In this document: positions 9,288-17,871 of the stretch, piece after piece | Numbering within the stretch: position 1 is the stretch's first letter | How the letters are laid out: every line of letters starts with the position of its first letter | NCBI RefSeq assembly: GCF_016863315.1 | Contig: NZ_BOOQ01000026.1 | Span: 124,001-188,000, forward strand | DNA: 64,000 nucleotides | DNA from: Planotetraspora silvatica | GTDB lineage: Bacteria > Actinomycetota > Actinomycetes > Streptosporangiales > Streptosporangiaceae | Direction: 5' to 3' | Notes under the pieces: model-generated | The model's input: the letters and a program-made list of their open reading frames with translations, nothing else | Told to the model about the DNA's origin: nothing | Databases searched by the model: none | Position numbers and translations under genes: made by a program

Positions 9288-9378
9288 CGGTGACGGCTCC
9301 TCACAGGCTGCTGACGTGTGGTTCCACCCTCGCATAAGTCAAGCTCACGCTGTGATCGCGGGACGCGCGAGAATCGTT

Positions 9379-9408
9379 TTGGTGGTGGGTCCCAAGCTGG
9401 GCTATTCT
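9379..9408 (+). promoter_or_regulatory. probable promoter of the tRNA cluster
   Basis: TTGGTG at 9379-9384 and TATTCT at 9403-9408 are separated by 18 bases. A transcript would start near 9415, about 30 bases upstream of tRNA-Gln. Confidence 0.55.
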
Positions 9409-9446
9409 TTCGGAGTCGCAAGCGGCCCCTGTGGTTCGCGAGCAGA

Positions 9447-9518
9447 TGGGGTATGGGGTAATTGGCAGCCCGGCTGATTCTGGTTCAGCTAGTCTAGGTT
9501 CGAGTCCTGGTACCCCAG
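9447..9518 (+). tRNA. tRNA-Gln (anticodon CTG)
   Basis: 72-base cloverleaf. Acceptor strand TGGGGTA (9447-9453) pairs with TACCCCA (9511-9517). Anticodon stem GCTGA/TCAGC encloses the loop TTCTGGT with anticodon CTG, reading CAG. The T-arm contains GGTTCGAGTCC. First of three clustered tRNA genes that probably share one transcript. Confidence 0.95.
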
Positions 9519-9562
9519 CTGGATCCCCCCATGGGATTCTGCTGGATAAGATGCAGTGCGAA

Positions 9563-9635
9563 GGTCCCGTCGTCTAGTGGCCCAGGACGCCGCCCTCTCA
9601 AGGCGGTAGCGGCGGTTCGAATCCGCTCGGGACTA
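9563..9635 (+). tRNA. tRNA-Glu (anticodon CTC), copy 1
   Basis: 73-base cloverleaf. The acceptor GGTCCCG pairs with CGGGACT (9628-9634), the first pair being G-U. Anticodon stem CCGCC/GGCGG holds the loop CTCTCAA with anticodon CTC, reading GAG. Confidence 0.95.
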
Positions 9636-9647
9636 CTCACTGCGTAA

Positions 9648-9720
9648 GGCTCCGTCGTCTAGTGGCCTAGGACGCCGCCCTCTCAAGGCGGTAGCGCCGG
9701 TTCGAATCCGGTCGGGGCTA
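9648..9720 (+). tRNA. tRNA-Glu (anticodon CTC), copy 2
   Basis: 73-base cloverleaf only 12 bases after copy 1 and with the same anticodon arm. Acceptor GGCTCCG pairs with CGGGGCT. It differs from copy 1 mainly in compensated acceptor and T-stem pairs (GCCGG/CCGGT), so both copies look functional. Confidence 0.95.
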
Positions 9721-9735
9721 CAAACTCGGGTAGGA

Positions 9736-9765
9736 CCCTCGGACGCTCCCGTCCGGGGGTTTTTT
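9736..9765 (+). terminator. intrinsic terminator of the tRNA cluster
   Basis: CCCTCGGACG (9736-9745) pairs with CGTCCGGGGG (9750-9759) across a CTCC loop with one G-U pair, followed by TTTTTT at 9760-9765. This is a classic Rho-independent terminator just after the second tRNA-Glu. Confidence 0.9.
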
Positions 9766-9925
9766 GCCGTTTTCCGGCATTTCGCCCGCCCAGGCGCCCA
9801 CCCACTGCACACAGCCCGCTGCGTTCGCCCGCCGCCTCTGCCCACTGCGCTGCCCGCCGGCCGCCGCGTCCGCTTCCACCGCTCTTCACAGCCTTCCGGG
9901 CTTTCCGACACCCGCCGGCATTGAC

Positions 9926-9973
9926 TGGACAGCACCGCTATCCAATAATTGGACAGCGAAGCTATCCAATGGA
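9926..9973 (+). promoter_or_regulatory. 24-bp tandem operator-like repeat
   Basis: TGGACAGC-NNN-GCTATCCAAT occurs at 9926-9946 and again at 9950-9970, exactly 24 bp apart, matching at 18 of 21 positions. Each copy is itself an inverted repeat (TGGACAGC against GCTATCCA, one mismatch). The second copy ends at the ribosome-binding region of the thioredoxin-like gene. No regulator gene is adjacent. Confidence 0.7.
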
Positions 9974-9980
9974 GGTGTCC

Positions 9981-10988
9981 GTGTTCACGTTGCTGATGGA
10001 CGGCCGGGAGGACCAGGTCGAGAGTCTGACCGTTCCGCACGGCGAAGCGATCTTCGGGTGGGTGCGCAAGCCGCACGGCTGGTGCCGCGACGACGCGTGC
10101 ATCCCCGCCTTCCGCGCGGCCGAGGTAGAGACGCCGGAGGGTGTCGACCTCGCCGGCTTCGCCGGGCTGCTGGGCCGGATCGCGGTGGTCGATCCCGTCG
10201 AGCGGCTGATCGCGGTGGGCGACGCCCAGAGGCTCGGCCCGGACGAGGCGCCGGATTTCACACTCGACGGCTTCTCCCTCCGGGAGGCGCGAGGCAGCAA
10301 GATCGCGCTCGTCTTCTGGGCCTCCTGGTGCGGTTGCCGCTACGACCTGGGCGCGTGGGACGAGCTCCACGAGGAGCTCTCGCCGAGCGGGCTCACCGTC
10401 GTCGGCGTCTCCCTCGATCGTGATCCCAAGGACGCCAGGCCGTGGATCGAGGGCCTGGAGCACCCGTCGCTGATCGACGCCGAGGGCTCGGTGGCGGAGC
10501 TCTACAACGTCGTCAACGTGCCGACCGTCGTATGGATCGACGAGGAGGGTCGGATCGCCCGGCCGCAGGACACCATGACCGCGACGGACACGTTCCGTGA
10601 GATGAACGGCCTGTCCTCCGAAGACGCCAAGAACGCCCTCCGGAGGTGGGTCCTCGACGGGGAGTCCGGCCTGACGCCGGAGGCCGTACGGGAGCACCTG
10701 CGGATCCCGACGGAGGAGGAGCGCCGTGCCCGGTTGCACGCGAGGCTCGCCGCGTGGCTGTTCCGCCATGGCCGTACGGCTCCCGCACAGGGGCACGCCC
10801 GCACGGCGGCGGAGCTCGCGCCGCACGATGTGGCCGTCAGGCGGAGCCTCATGCCGCTGAACGGGCTCGACCCCTTCGGCGACGAGTACTTCAGGCTCAG
10901 GGACGAACTGGAGGCCAGGGGCGTGGCCATCTACCGACCGCTGCCGGACTGGTCAGGGGGAGGAACTGCCGCGGAGGTGCGCGGCTGA
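9981..10988 (+). CDS. thioredoxin-fold (TlpA/AhpC-like) protein with CGC motif
   Basis: About 335 residues. A central thioredoxin-like domain (about residues 85-215) contains FWASWCGCR, in which the usual CxxC is replaced by C-G-C, followed by the cis-proline region NVPTVVWIDE. The N-terminal 80 residues and the helical C-terminus (about 235-330) are not recognised; the C-terminus has TPR-like helical character. No signal peptide is visible, so a cytoplasmic redox role is likely. I favour GTG at 9981 because GGAGG (9971-9975) sits five bases before it; ATG 9969 overlaps the operator. The tandem dyads just upstream imply tight regulation. Confidence 0.7.
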   Translation: MFTLLMDGREDQVESLTVPHGEAIFGWVRKPHGWCRDDACIPAFRAAEVETPEGVDLAGFAGLLGRIAVVDPVERLIAVGDAQRLGPDEAPDFTLDGFSLREARGSKIALVFWASWCGCRYDLGAWDELHEELSPSGLTVVGVSLDRDPKDARPWIEGLEHPSLIDAEGSVAELYNVVNVPTVVWIDEEGRIARPQDTMTATDTFREMNGLSSEDAKNALRRWVLDGESGLTPEAVREHLRIPTEEERRARLHARLAAWLFRHGRTAPAQGHARTAAELAPHDVAVRRSLMPLNGLDPFGDEYFRLRDELEARGVAIYRPLPDWSGGGTAAEVRG

Positions 10989-11045
10989 GGGGAACCCGCG
11001 GCTTTCGATTGCGTTCGGCGGCACCTGGGTTCCAAACTTAGACCC

Positions 11046-11540
11046 ATGACGACGACCGCCAACTCGCGAACGCATTCCTGGCTTCCCCCGACCCCGGCCA
11101 CCGGGGAGCTCAGTGGGCTGGACTTTCTCCGCGCCCTGATCGACGGAGAGATCGCGCCCCCGCCGATCGCCGGAACGCTCGGCTTCACCCTCGTTCACGT
11201 GGAGCCGGGCAAGGCGATCTTCGAAGGGGAGACCGGCGAGCACCTGTACAACCCGCTGGGCTCGATCCACGGCGGCTATTACGCCACCCTGCTCGACTCG
11301 GCCCTCGGCTGTGCGGTGATGACCCGGTTACCGGTCGGCCGGGCCTACACCACCACCCAGTTGGGGGTCCACATGATCCGGCCGGCGTTCGCCCACACCG
11401 GAGTCCTCCGCTGTGAGGCGAACACCGTGCACGTCGGAAGGACGACCGCCACCGCGGAGGCGCGGCTCGTGGGCGCGAGCGACGGCAAGCTCTACGCCCA
11501 CGGCACGACGGCCTGCGCTATTTTCCCGACCGCGCCTTGA
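11046..11540 (+). CDS. PaaI-type hotdog thioesterase
   Basis: 164-residue acyl-CoA thioesterase of the hotdog fold. The signature NPLGSIHGGYYATLLDSA (about residues 70-87) carries the family HGG and the catalytic acidic residue region. The leader is only a few bases after a possible promoter (TTGCGT, 18 bases, CAAACT), so a leaderless mRNA is plausible. Its 3-prime end overlaps the opposing gene at 11518-13212 by 23 bases, a tail-to-tail overlap. Substrate unknown. Confidence 0.85.
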   Translation: MTTTANSRTHSWLPPTPATGELSGLDFLRALIDGEIAPPPIAGTLGFTLVHVEPGKAIFEGETGEHLYNPLGSIHGGYYATLLDSALGCAVMTRLPVGRAYTTTQLGVHMIRPAFAHTGVLRCEANTVHVGRTTATAEARLVGASDGKLYAHGTTACAIFPTAP

Positions 11541-13212
11541 ACAGGGCCCGCTTGGCGGCCTTGCCCACCTGCTGGTCCGGGTGGGCGTCGCCCACGGCCT
11601 CCAGCAGCTCCTCCAGATGCGGGTGAGGGACCTTCCAGATCACGTCGAGCAGGCCGATGATCGTCTGCGCCGTCCCGATGTCGTGGAGGCTGCTCACGAA
11701 CTCGGTGCGGCCGAGACCCGCTGAGATCGTCCACATGTCGAGGATCAGCCAGTGCGTGTCCGCCTGGGTGGGCTCGAGGGCGTCCTCGGCGTCGAGTTGG
11801 GCGAGGTGGGTCGCGGCGTACGGCCGGAGCGAGGCCTCCTCGAGCGCCTCGCGCCAGGCCGGCACGGCGACCTCGCCGAGGGAACCCACCAGGCTGGCCG
11901 CCTGGACCCGGATGAGGGCGTCGGCCTCGTCCTCCGCGGCGGCGGCCAGCAGCTCGGAGGCCGCGCGACCCGGATCCCGAAGCGCCATCCAGGCGGCGAA
12001 CTCGGCGTCGGCCTCCTCCTCCGGCAGGTCGGCGCTGAACGACAGCAGATCGAGGGCCGTCATCGCGTCGATAGCCGGACGGGCGTCCACCTCGATGTCC
12101 GCCTCGTCGATCATGTGGACGACGCCTTCGGTGCCGAGCGGCGTCAGTGTGACATCGCTCTCCTCGACGGTGACCATTCCGTAGCCCGTGAGCCAGGCGA
12201 TGACGGGGGCGAGCGGGTCGCCGGCGGCGGCCCACGCGTCCGTGCCGAGATCGTCGTACTCGGCCGTGGCCTCGGCCAGCTCGTCCCGCAGTTCGTCGAG
12301 AGAGCGGCTGCCGCCGTTGAGCAGGACTCTGATCAGCAGTGCCCGGGTGAGCCCGGAAAGCGCCAGCGTCAGGTCGTCGTCGTCGAGTTCGGGGTCGCCG
12401 TAGTCGATCGAGTGCAGGCCGAGCATCCAGACGTCCAGGGCGTCCTCGTCGTCCTCGAACGGCCAGGCGGCGGTGTCGGAGTCGACGCTCACGGTGTCTT
12501 CGCCGTCGGGAGCGATGAACTCCAGATCGATGGCGAGGTTCCAGATGTTCCAGAGGGACTGCGGCTCGGACAGGCCGAGCGCCTTGACGGCGTCGGCGAC
12601 CTCCTCGTCGCTGAGCAGGGTCTCCTCGCCGACCTTGCGGCCCGTGCCGACCCACAGCGCCAGATCGCGCGCCTGGGCGACGAGCCGGACCTGGCGGGCG
12701 GCTCCGGCCAGCTCGGAGTCGGGCCGCAGCCGGATGGTGGGGAGGTCGGAGATCTCGTCGGCGAAGGGCTCGAAGTCGCCGAGGCTCTCGTCCTCGTCGA
12801 GCTCGTCCTCCTCCTCGTCCCAGTCGCGCTCGGAGAGTGCGTCCTCCATCGCGTCGACGAAGTCGTCCTCGAGTTCGTCGAGCTCCTCGATCAGGCCCTC
12901 CAGCGGGTCCGAGCCGGCCGACAGGTGGCCGGTCGAGGACAGGAAGGTCAGGTATGCCCGGAGGGCCGGCACCATGCCGTCCGCGGCGGCGTCGGGATCC
13001 TCGACGGCCTGCGGCATCCGCTCCAGAAGCAGGTTGCGCAGATCCTGTCGTTTCCACAGCCCTGCGTCGCCCTTGACGTCCAGGCGATGCCACAGCGCGG
13101 CCGGGCCCACGAGGTCAGGGTCACTGCCCGGTGCGTTGGCCGGCGCCCAGAGGATGAATTCTTGGAGCAGGGGACGCAGTTCAGCGGCGGCTGCCTCGAT
13201 GCGATCTGTCAC
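11518..13212 (-). CDS. large acidic conserved protein, function unknown
   Basis: 564 residues with a strongly acidic segment near residues 125-150 (EDALSERDWDEEEDELDEDE). The C-terminal third is alanine- and leucine-rich helical sequence with HEAT-like character (AASLVGSLGEVAVPAWREAL). No catalytic motif, signal peptide or membrane segment is visible. I do not recognise the family. The gene is monocistronic, facing the thioesterase, and its start lies just before the IclR gene end. The acidity and helical repeats suggest a scaffold or binding role, but this is inference only. Confidence 0.75.
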   Translation of the reverse strand: MTDRIEAAAAELRPLLQEFILWAPANAPGSDPDLVGPAALWHRLDVKGDAGLWKRQDLRNLLLERMPQAVEDPDAAADGMVPALRAYLTFLSSTGHLSAGSDPLEGLIEELDELEDDFVDAMEDALSERDWDEEEDELDEDESLGDFEPFADEISDLPTIRLRPDSELAGAARQVRLVAQARDLALWVGTGRKVGEETLLSDEEVADAVKALGLSEPQSLWNIWNLAIDLEFIAPDGEDTVSVDSDTAAWPFEDDEDALDVWMLGLHSIDYGDPELDDDDLTLALSGLTRALLIRVLLNGGSRSLDELRDELAEATAEYDDLGTDAWAAAGDPLAPVIAWLTGYGMVTVEESDVTLTPLGTEGVVHMIDEADIEVDARPAIDAMTALDLLSFSADLPEEEADAEFAAWMALRDPGRAASELLAAAAEDEADALIRVQAASLVGSLGEVAVPAWREALEEASLRPYAATHLAQLDAEDALEPTQADTHWLILDMWTISAGLGRTEFVSSLHDIGTAQTIIGLLDVIWKVPHPHLEELLEAVGDAHPDQQVGKAAKRALFKARSGK

Positions 13213-13248
13213 CCCGCCAGCCTAGGGCCAACAGCCGCAGCTCTCTAA

Positions 13249-13965
13249 TCAGTTGGCCCGCCGCATCGCCTCGGTGATCCTCTCGGCCGCGGCCAGGACG
13301 GGGGCGGCGTGCATGCGGCCGGGCGTGCGGGTGAGGCGCTCGATCGGGCCCGACACCGAGACGGCCGCGATGACCTTGCCGCCGGCGCCGCGGATGGGGG
13401 CGGATACGCTGGCCACGCCTTGTTCGCGCTCGCCGACGCTGTGGGCCCAGCCCCTCCTGCGTACGCTCGCGAGGGTGGCGGCGGTGAACTTGGCCCCACG
13501 CAGCCCCCGGTGCAGCCGGTCGGGCTCCTCCCAGGCGAGGAGGATCTGCGCCGCGGATCCGGCGGTCATCGGCAGCGCCGACCCGACGGGAACCGTGTCG
13601 CGCAGGCCGCTGGCCCGCTCCGCCGCGGCGACGCAGACGCGCTCGTCTCCCTGGCGGCGGTAGAGCTGCGCGCTCTCCCCGGTGAGGTCGCGGAGGTGGA
13701 TGAGGACGGGCCCGGCGACGGCGAGCAGCCGGTCCTCTCCCGCCGCGGTGGACAACTCCGACAACCGGGGTCCCAGAACGAATCGTCCCTGCGTGTCGCG
13801 GGAGACGATGCGATGGTGCTCCAGCGCCACCGCGAGCCGGTGTGCCGTGGGTCTGGCAAGCCCGGTCGCCTGGACCAGCTGGGCGAGGGAAGCGGGGCCC
13901 GCCTCCAGGGCGTTGAGTACGAGAACCGCCTTGTCGAGTACTCCGACCCCGCTAGAGTTGTCCAT
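13249..13965 (-). CDS. ndgR: IclR-family regulator NdgR/LtbR-like
   Basis: 238-residue IclR-type regulator with an N-terminal winged helix (about residues 8-65, [19 protein letters not shown]) and a C-terminal effector domain. It is divergent from leuC, the position of NdgR in Streptomyces and LtbR in Corynebacterium, which control leucine and amino-acid biosynthesis genes. The ATG at 13965 has no good ribosome site and lies inside one copy of the 38-bp duplicated element, which suggests a leaderless, self-repressed transcript. Confidence 0.9.
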   Translation of the reverse strand: MDNSSGVGVLDKAVLVLNALEAGPASLAQLVQATGLARPTAHRLAVALEHHRIVSRDTQGRFVLGPRLSELSTAAGEDRLLAVAGPVLIHLRDLTGESAQLYRRQGDERVCVAAAERASGLRDTVPVGSALPMTAGSAAQILLAWEEPDRLHRGLRGAKFTAATLASVRRRGWAHSVGEREQGVASVSAPIRGAGGKVIAAVSVSGPIERLTRTPGRMHAAPVLAAAERITEAMRRAN

Positions 13966-14068
13966 ACCCCGATACTGCCGTCTCGGTATCCGAGATGCAA
14001 ACCCAATACGGGAACACAGCGGGTACAGTGTCCATATCCCGATATTTCCGTCTCATCATCAGAGATGC
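13961..14068. promoter_or_regulatory. duplicated 38-bp control element between ndgR and leuC
   Basis: Two 38-bp segments, 13961-13998 and 14031-14068, are identical at 31 of 38 positions and spaced exactly 70 bp. Both begin TCCATA, contain CCCGATA and CCGTCTC, and end GAGATGC. The first covers the ndgR start codon and the second lies just upstream of the leuC ribosome-binding site. The arrangement suits an IclR-type regulator controlling both genes. Confidence 0.75.
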
Positions 14069-14098
14069 CGGGGTAGAGCGCAAGGAGGCGTCACAATC

Positions 14099-15484
14099 AT
14101 GGGCCGCACACTGGCTGAAAAAGTCTGGGAGAAGCATGTCGTCCGCCGTGCAGAAGGCGAGCCCGACGTGCTCTACATCGACCTGCACCTCATCCACGAG
14201 GTGACCAGCCCGCAGGCCTTCGACGGCCTGCGTCTCAGCGGCCGGACCGTGCGCCGTCCCGACCTCACGATCGCCACGGAGGACCACAACGTCCCGACCG
14301 TGCTCGGTCCCATCGCCGACCTGGTGTCGCGCACCCAGGTCGAGACCCTGCGCAAGAACACCGCCGAGTTCGGCATCCGGCTCCACCCCATGGGGGACGC
14401 GGGCCAGGGCGTCGTGCACATCATCGGCCCCCAGTTCGGTCTCACGCAGCCCGGCATGACGGTCGTCTGCGGTGACTCCCACACCTCCACGCACGGCGCC
14501 TTCGGGGCGCTGGCCTTCGGCATCGGCACCTCCGAGGTGGAGCACGTGCTGGCCACCCAGACCCTGCCCGCCTACCGGCCCAAGACGATGGCGATCGAGG
14601 TCGCCGGCGAGTTGCCGGTCGGCGTGACGGCCAAGGACCTGATCCTCGCCATCATCGCCCAGATCGGCACGGGCGGCGGCCAGGGCTACATCGTGGAGTA
14701 CCGCGGGGAGGCCGTGCGCAAGCTCTCCATGGAGGGCCGGATGACGGTCTGCAACATGTCGATCGAGGCCGGGGCCCGGGCCGGGATGATCGCGCCCGAC
14801 GAGACGACGTTCGAGTACCTCCGCGGCCGGCCCCACGCCCCCACGGGGACGGCGTGGGACGAGGCCGTCGAGTACTGGAAGAGCCTGCGCACCGACGACG
14901 ACGCCGAGTTCGACAAGGTCGTGCACATCGACGCCTCGACGCTGACGCCCTTCGTCACGTGGGGGACCAACCCCGGCCAGGGCGCGCCGATCGGCTCCGC
15001 CGTACCCTCGCCTGAGGACTTCACCGACCCGGTCCAGCGGTCCGCCGCGGAGCGTGCGCTGGAGTACATGGGGCTGGCCGCCGGCACGCCGCTCCGGGAC
15101 GTCGAGGTGGACACGGTCTTCGTCGGGTCCTGCACCAACGGCCGGATCGAGGACCTTCGCGCCGCGGCCGACATCCTGCGCGGCCGTACGGTCGTGACCC
15201 GCACGCTGATCGTCCCCGGGTCGATGCAGGTCAAGAAGGCCGCCGAGGAGGAGGGCCTGCACGAGGTGTTCAAGGCCGCCGGCGCCGAGTGGCGCGAGGC
15301 GGGCTGCTCGATGTGTCTCGGAATGAACCCCGACACGCTCCAGCCGGGGGAGCGCAGCGCCTCGACCTCCAACCGCAACTTCGAGGGCCGCCAGGGCAAG
15401 GGCGGCCGGACCCACCTGGTGTCGCCGCAGGTCGCCGCCGCGACCGCCGTCACCGGCAGGCTCACCGCCCCCGCCGACCTCTGA
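14099..15484 (+). CDS. leuC: 3-isopropylmalate dehydratase large subunit
   Basis: 461-residue aconitase-family subunit that isomerises 2- to 3-isopropylmalate in leucine biosynthesis. The 4Fe-4S cysteines are visible in [11 protein letters not shown] (about residue 344) and [10 protein letters not shown] (about 402 and 405). [15 protein letters not shown] is the family signature. ATG 14099 follows AAGGAGG by ten bases, and the open frame upstream is not coding. leuD follows after 28 bases, forming the LeuCD enzyme. Control by NdgR through the duplicated element is likely. Confidence 0.97.
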   Translation: MGRTLAEKVWEKHVVRRAEGEPDVLYIDLHLIHEVTSPQAFDGLRLSGRTVRRPDLTIATEDHNVPTVLGPIADLVSRTQVETLRKNTAEFGIRLHPMGDAGQGVVHIIGPQFGLTQPGMTVVCGDSHTSTHGAFGALAFGIGTSEVEHVLATQTLPAYRPKTMAIEVAGELPVGVTAKDLILAIIAQIGTGGGQGYIVEYRGEAVRKLSMEGRMTVCNMSIEAGARAGMIAPDETTFEYLRGRPHAPTGTAWDEAVEYWKSLRTDDDAEFDKVVHIDASTLTPFVTWGTNPGQGAPIGSAVPSPEDFTDPVQRSAAERALEYMGLAAGTPLRDVEVDTVFVGSCTNGRIEDLRAAADILRGRTVVTRTLIVPGSMQVKKAAEEEGLHEVFKAAGAEWREAGCSMCLGMNPDTLQPGERSASTSNRNFEGRQGKGGRTHLVSPQVAAATAVTGRLTAPADL

Positions 15485-15512
15485 CCCGGCCCGTTCCTAG
15501 GAGAGAACACTC

Positions 15513-16100
15513 ATGGACGCGTTCACCACTCACACCGGCCGGGCCGTGCCGCTGCGCCGTAGCAACGTCGACACCGACCAGATCATCCCGGCCGTCTGGC
15601 TCAAGCAGGTCAGCCGTACCGGCTTCGAGAACGGCCTGTTCTCCGCCTGGCGCGAGGACCCGGCCTTCGTCCTGAACAATCCGGTCTACGAGGGCGCCTC
15701 GATCCTCGTCTCCGGCCCCGACTTCGGCACCGGATCCTCGCGCGAGCATGCGGTCTGGGCGCTTCAGCAGTACGGCTTCCGCGTCGTCATCTCCGCGAGG
15801 TTCGGCGACATCTTCCGGAACAACTCCACGAAGATGGGCCTGCTGCCGGTCGTGCTCCCCGACGACGTCGTCGAGCGCATCCAGGCCGCCGTCGAGGCGG
15901 ACCCGGCCGCCGAACTGACCGTCGACCTCGTCGAGCGGCAGGTACGGCTCGGCGATCTGGTGTCGGAGTTCGAGATCGACGACTACACGCGGTGGCGCCT
16001 GATGGAGGGCCTGGACGACATCGGGCTCACTCTGCGTCACGCGGACGACATCGCGAAGTACGAGAACGGCCGCCAGCAGTGGCTGCCGACGACCGTCTGA
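15513..16100 (+). CDS. leuD: 3-isopropylmalate dehydratase small subunit
   Basis: 195-residue swivelling-domain partner of LeuC. The signatures [17 protein letters not shown] and [14 protein letters not shown] are present and the length is normal. ATG 15513 follows AGGAGAG. It is co-transcribed with leuC. Confidence 0.97.
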   Translation: MDAFTTHTGRAVPLRRSNVDTDQIIPAVWLKQVSRTGFENGLFSAWREDPAFVLNNPVYEGASILVSGPDFGTGSSREHAVWALQQYGFRVVISARFGDIFRNNSTKMGLLPVVLPDDVVERIQAAVEADPAAELTVDLVERQVRLGDLVSEFEIDDYTRWRLMEGLDDIGLTLRHADDIAKYENGRQQWLPTTV

Positions 16101-16334
16101 ACGATCTTCAGAGCGTATATTGCCTGCTGGCACGGCGACTGCGTGATGCGCGGCGCCGTGCCGGCGCGCTAGCCTTACCACAGGAGAAGCGGTGCGCCCG
16201 ACTCGACGGGGCTCGCCATCTGTGACGTGGCATATCGGGACATAACCCATGCGGCTCGCCCGGCCGGACGCCTTCATCGCCTGTCTGGACGGCGCATTCG
16301 ACACGCCGAGCAGGCGAAACATGCCCCCCGGTGA

Positions 16335-16363
16335 TTGAGTCCCGCGCCCTCGTCCCCTAATTT
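16335..16363 (+). promoter_or_regulatory. sigma-70-type promoter of the HU gene
   Basis: TTGAGT (16335-16340) and TAATTT (16358-16363) are separated by exactly 17 bases and lie 25 bases upstream of the HU start codon. The remaining 230 bases between leuD and this promoter hold no gene that I can support. Confidence 0.65.
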
Positions 16364-16387
16364 CAAGCGCGTAAGGGGGAGGAACCA

Positions 16388-16687
16388 ATGAACAAAAAAG
16401 AACTCGTCGACGCGATCATCGATCGCGTAGGTGACCGGAAGACGGCCACAGAGGCCGTCAACGCGGTACTCGACGCGATCCAGCAGGCCGTCGCAAGTGG
16501 TGACAAGGTTTCGATCACCGGCTTCGGTGCCTTTGAGATGGTGCACAAGCCCGCCCGTACGGCGCGCAACCCTTCGACCGGCGACCCGATCAAGGTTGCG
16601 GAGAGCTGGGCGCCGAAGTTCCGCCCGGGCGCCGACTTCCGCGACCAGGTCAACGCCGGGGGCAAGGCGTCCTCGAAGAGGAAGTAA
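16388..16687 (+). CDS. hup: HU family nucleoid protein (tail-less)
   Basis: 99-residue histone-like DNA-bending protein. It starts MNKKELVDAIIDRVGDRKTA and contains the DNA-binding arm sequence ARTARNPSTGDPIKVAESWA. It ends in a short GGKASSKRK. In Streptomyces (HupS) and mycobacteria (HupB) the HU gene next to leuCD carries a long Lys/Ala-rich tail. Here the frame stops and a terminator follows, and neither other frame restores a tail. ATG follows GGGGGAGG. Confidence 0.96.
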   Translation: MNKKELVDAIIDRVGDRKTATEAVNAVLDAIQQAVASGDKVSITGFGAFEMVHKPARTARNPSTGDPIKVAESWAPKFRPGADFRDQVNAGGKASSKRK

Positions 16688-16713
16688 CCAGCGGAACCAT
16701 CATCAGAGCCATG

Positions 16714-16744
16714 AAACGGCGTCCGGCAACCCCGGGCGCCGTTT
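16714..16744 (+). terminator. intrinsic terminator of the HU gene
   Basis: AAACGGCGTCCGG (16714-16726) pairs with CCGGGCGCCGTTT (16732-16744) through 13 positions with one G-U pair and a 5-base loop. Confidence 0.8.
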
Positions 16745-16788
16745 CCGCTTATCCGGGGCCGGTGTTCCTGGGGCCGTCTCCCGCGGGC

Positions 16789-17010
16789 TCAGGCCGTATC
16801 GGGGCCGGTCTCGGGGAGCGGGAACGTGGAGAGCGTCACGTAGGTGATCCGCTCGCCGGTCATGACGATGTTGACCCGCTGCCCGGACCGCAGGTGCCGC
16901 AGCGGCCCGGCGTCGAACGCGGCGGCGTCGAACGGGATCTCCGTCCCGTCGTCGAGCAAAACCGATCCCGAGCGGGTCTCACCGTCGAAGGTCTTCACTG
17001 TGGCCTGCAC
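16789..17010 (-). CDS. small CSD-like conserved protein
   Basis: 73 residues, beginning MQATVKTFDGETRSGSVLLD and containing AFDAGPLRHLRSGQRV. The spacing of ATVKTFD, DDGTEIPFD and GQRV follows a cold-shock-type OB fold, but the aromatic RNA-binding motifs are missing. Similar small proteins are common in actinobacteria; the function is not known to me. It is transcribed alone, opposite to HU, and ends 45 bases after the HU terminator. Confidence 0.75.
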   Translation of the reverse strand: MQATVKTFDGETRSGSVLLDDGTEIPFDAAAFDAGPLRHLRSGQRVNIVMTGERITYVTLSTFPLPETGPDTA

Positions 17011-17061
17011 ATGATCAGACTACTCACGATGACCCGCCTGCCGGCACGGCTCAGCCGTACA

Positions 17062-17802
17062 TCAGGGGGCTTCGTCCCCATCGGGCGCGGACGGGGACAC
17101 GCTGTATGACGCGAGCCCCCGGACGATGATGTCGAGGCCCAGCTCGAACCGGTAGTCGTTGGTCTCGCCCACCATCAGGTCGGCCAGGGCGACCAGGTTC
17201 GGGAACCGGTCGGGCGGCAGCGAGGCGAAGTAGTTCTCCGTCTCCGTGCTGATCGTCTGCCAGGAGGCCTCTCCCATGCGCTCCCGCCACATGTTCTCCT
17301 CGAGGGTGAAGCCCTCCATGTACGTCGAGAGCAGATCGCCGGCGATCGCCATCACCTTGTCGGGGAGCCCGCCGGCCTTGAGGATGGCGAACAGCTTCTC
17401 GATGTGCGGGAGCAACTCCCCCGTGAAGGGGACGTGCCCCATCGAGATCCGGGCCATGTCGCGGTGGCGCAGCAGGCGCTCACGGCCGGATCGCGCGAAG
17501 TCCTTGATCTGCTCCTGCCACGTCTCGGGATCGGGATCGGGCAGATCGACGCCCTCGAACATCCGGTTGTACATCAGCCGGAGCAACTCGTCCTTGTCGT
17601 CGACGTGGACGTACAGCGCCGACACGGCGACGCCGAGCTTGGCCGCGACCTGGCGCATGCTCAGCTTGTCGAAGCCGTCCCTGTCGAGGACGACGAACGC
17701 GGCGTCGACGATCCGCTCCCTGGTGAGAGGAATCCTGGCCGGAGCCTGGCGCTTCCGCGGACGCTCCCACGGCGGTGTGGGCACGTCGTCCTGCTGGCTC
17801 AT
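17062..17802 (-). CDS. TetR-family regulator of the divergent exporter
   Basis: 246-residue TetR/AcrR regulator with an N-terminal helix-turn-helix (about residues 25-70, SMRQVAAKLGVAVSALYVHV) and a TetR-type C-terminal ligand domain. ATG 17802 follows GGGAGGAGG. It is divergent from the MFS gene, with 202 bases of palindrome-rich DNA between them, the standard layout for a drug-responsive repressor of its neighbour. Confidence 0.93.
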   Translation of the reverse strand: MSQQDDVPTPPWERPRKRQAPARIPLTRERIVDAAFVVLDRDGFDKLSMRQVAAKLGVAVSALYVHVDDKDELLRLMYNRMFEGVDLPDPDPETWQEQIKDFARSGRERLLRHRDMARISMGHVPFTGELLPHIEKLFAILKAGGLPDKVMAIAGDLLSTYMEGFTLEENMWRERMGEASWQTISTETENYFASLPPDRFPNLVALADLMVGETNDYRFELGLDIIVRGLASYSVSPSAPDGDEAP

Positions 17803-17871
17803 GAGGTCCTCCTCCCGCTGTCGCGCCCATCGTAGGGAACGGTGCTCGGTGCGGGCGAACAGCGCTTCTTT

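Noticed and set aside
9563-9720. One of the two tRNA-Glu genes as a pseudogene
   Set aside because: Both fold completely, and the differences between them preserve pairing.
16101-16334. Small gene between leuD and hup
   Set aside because: Frames are short, lack a ribosome-binding site and have no recognisable sequence.
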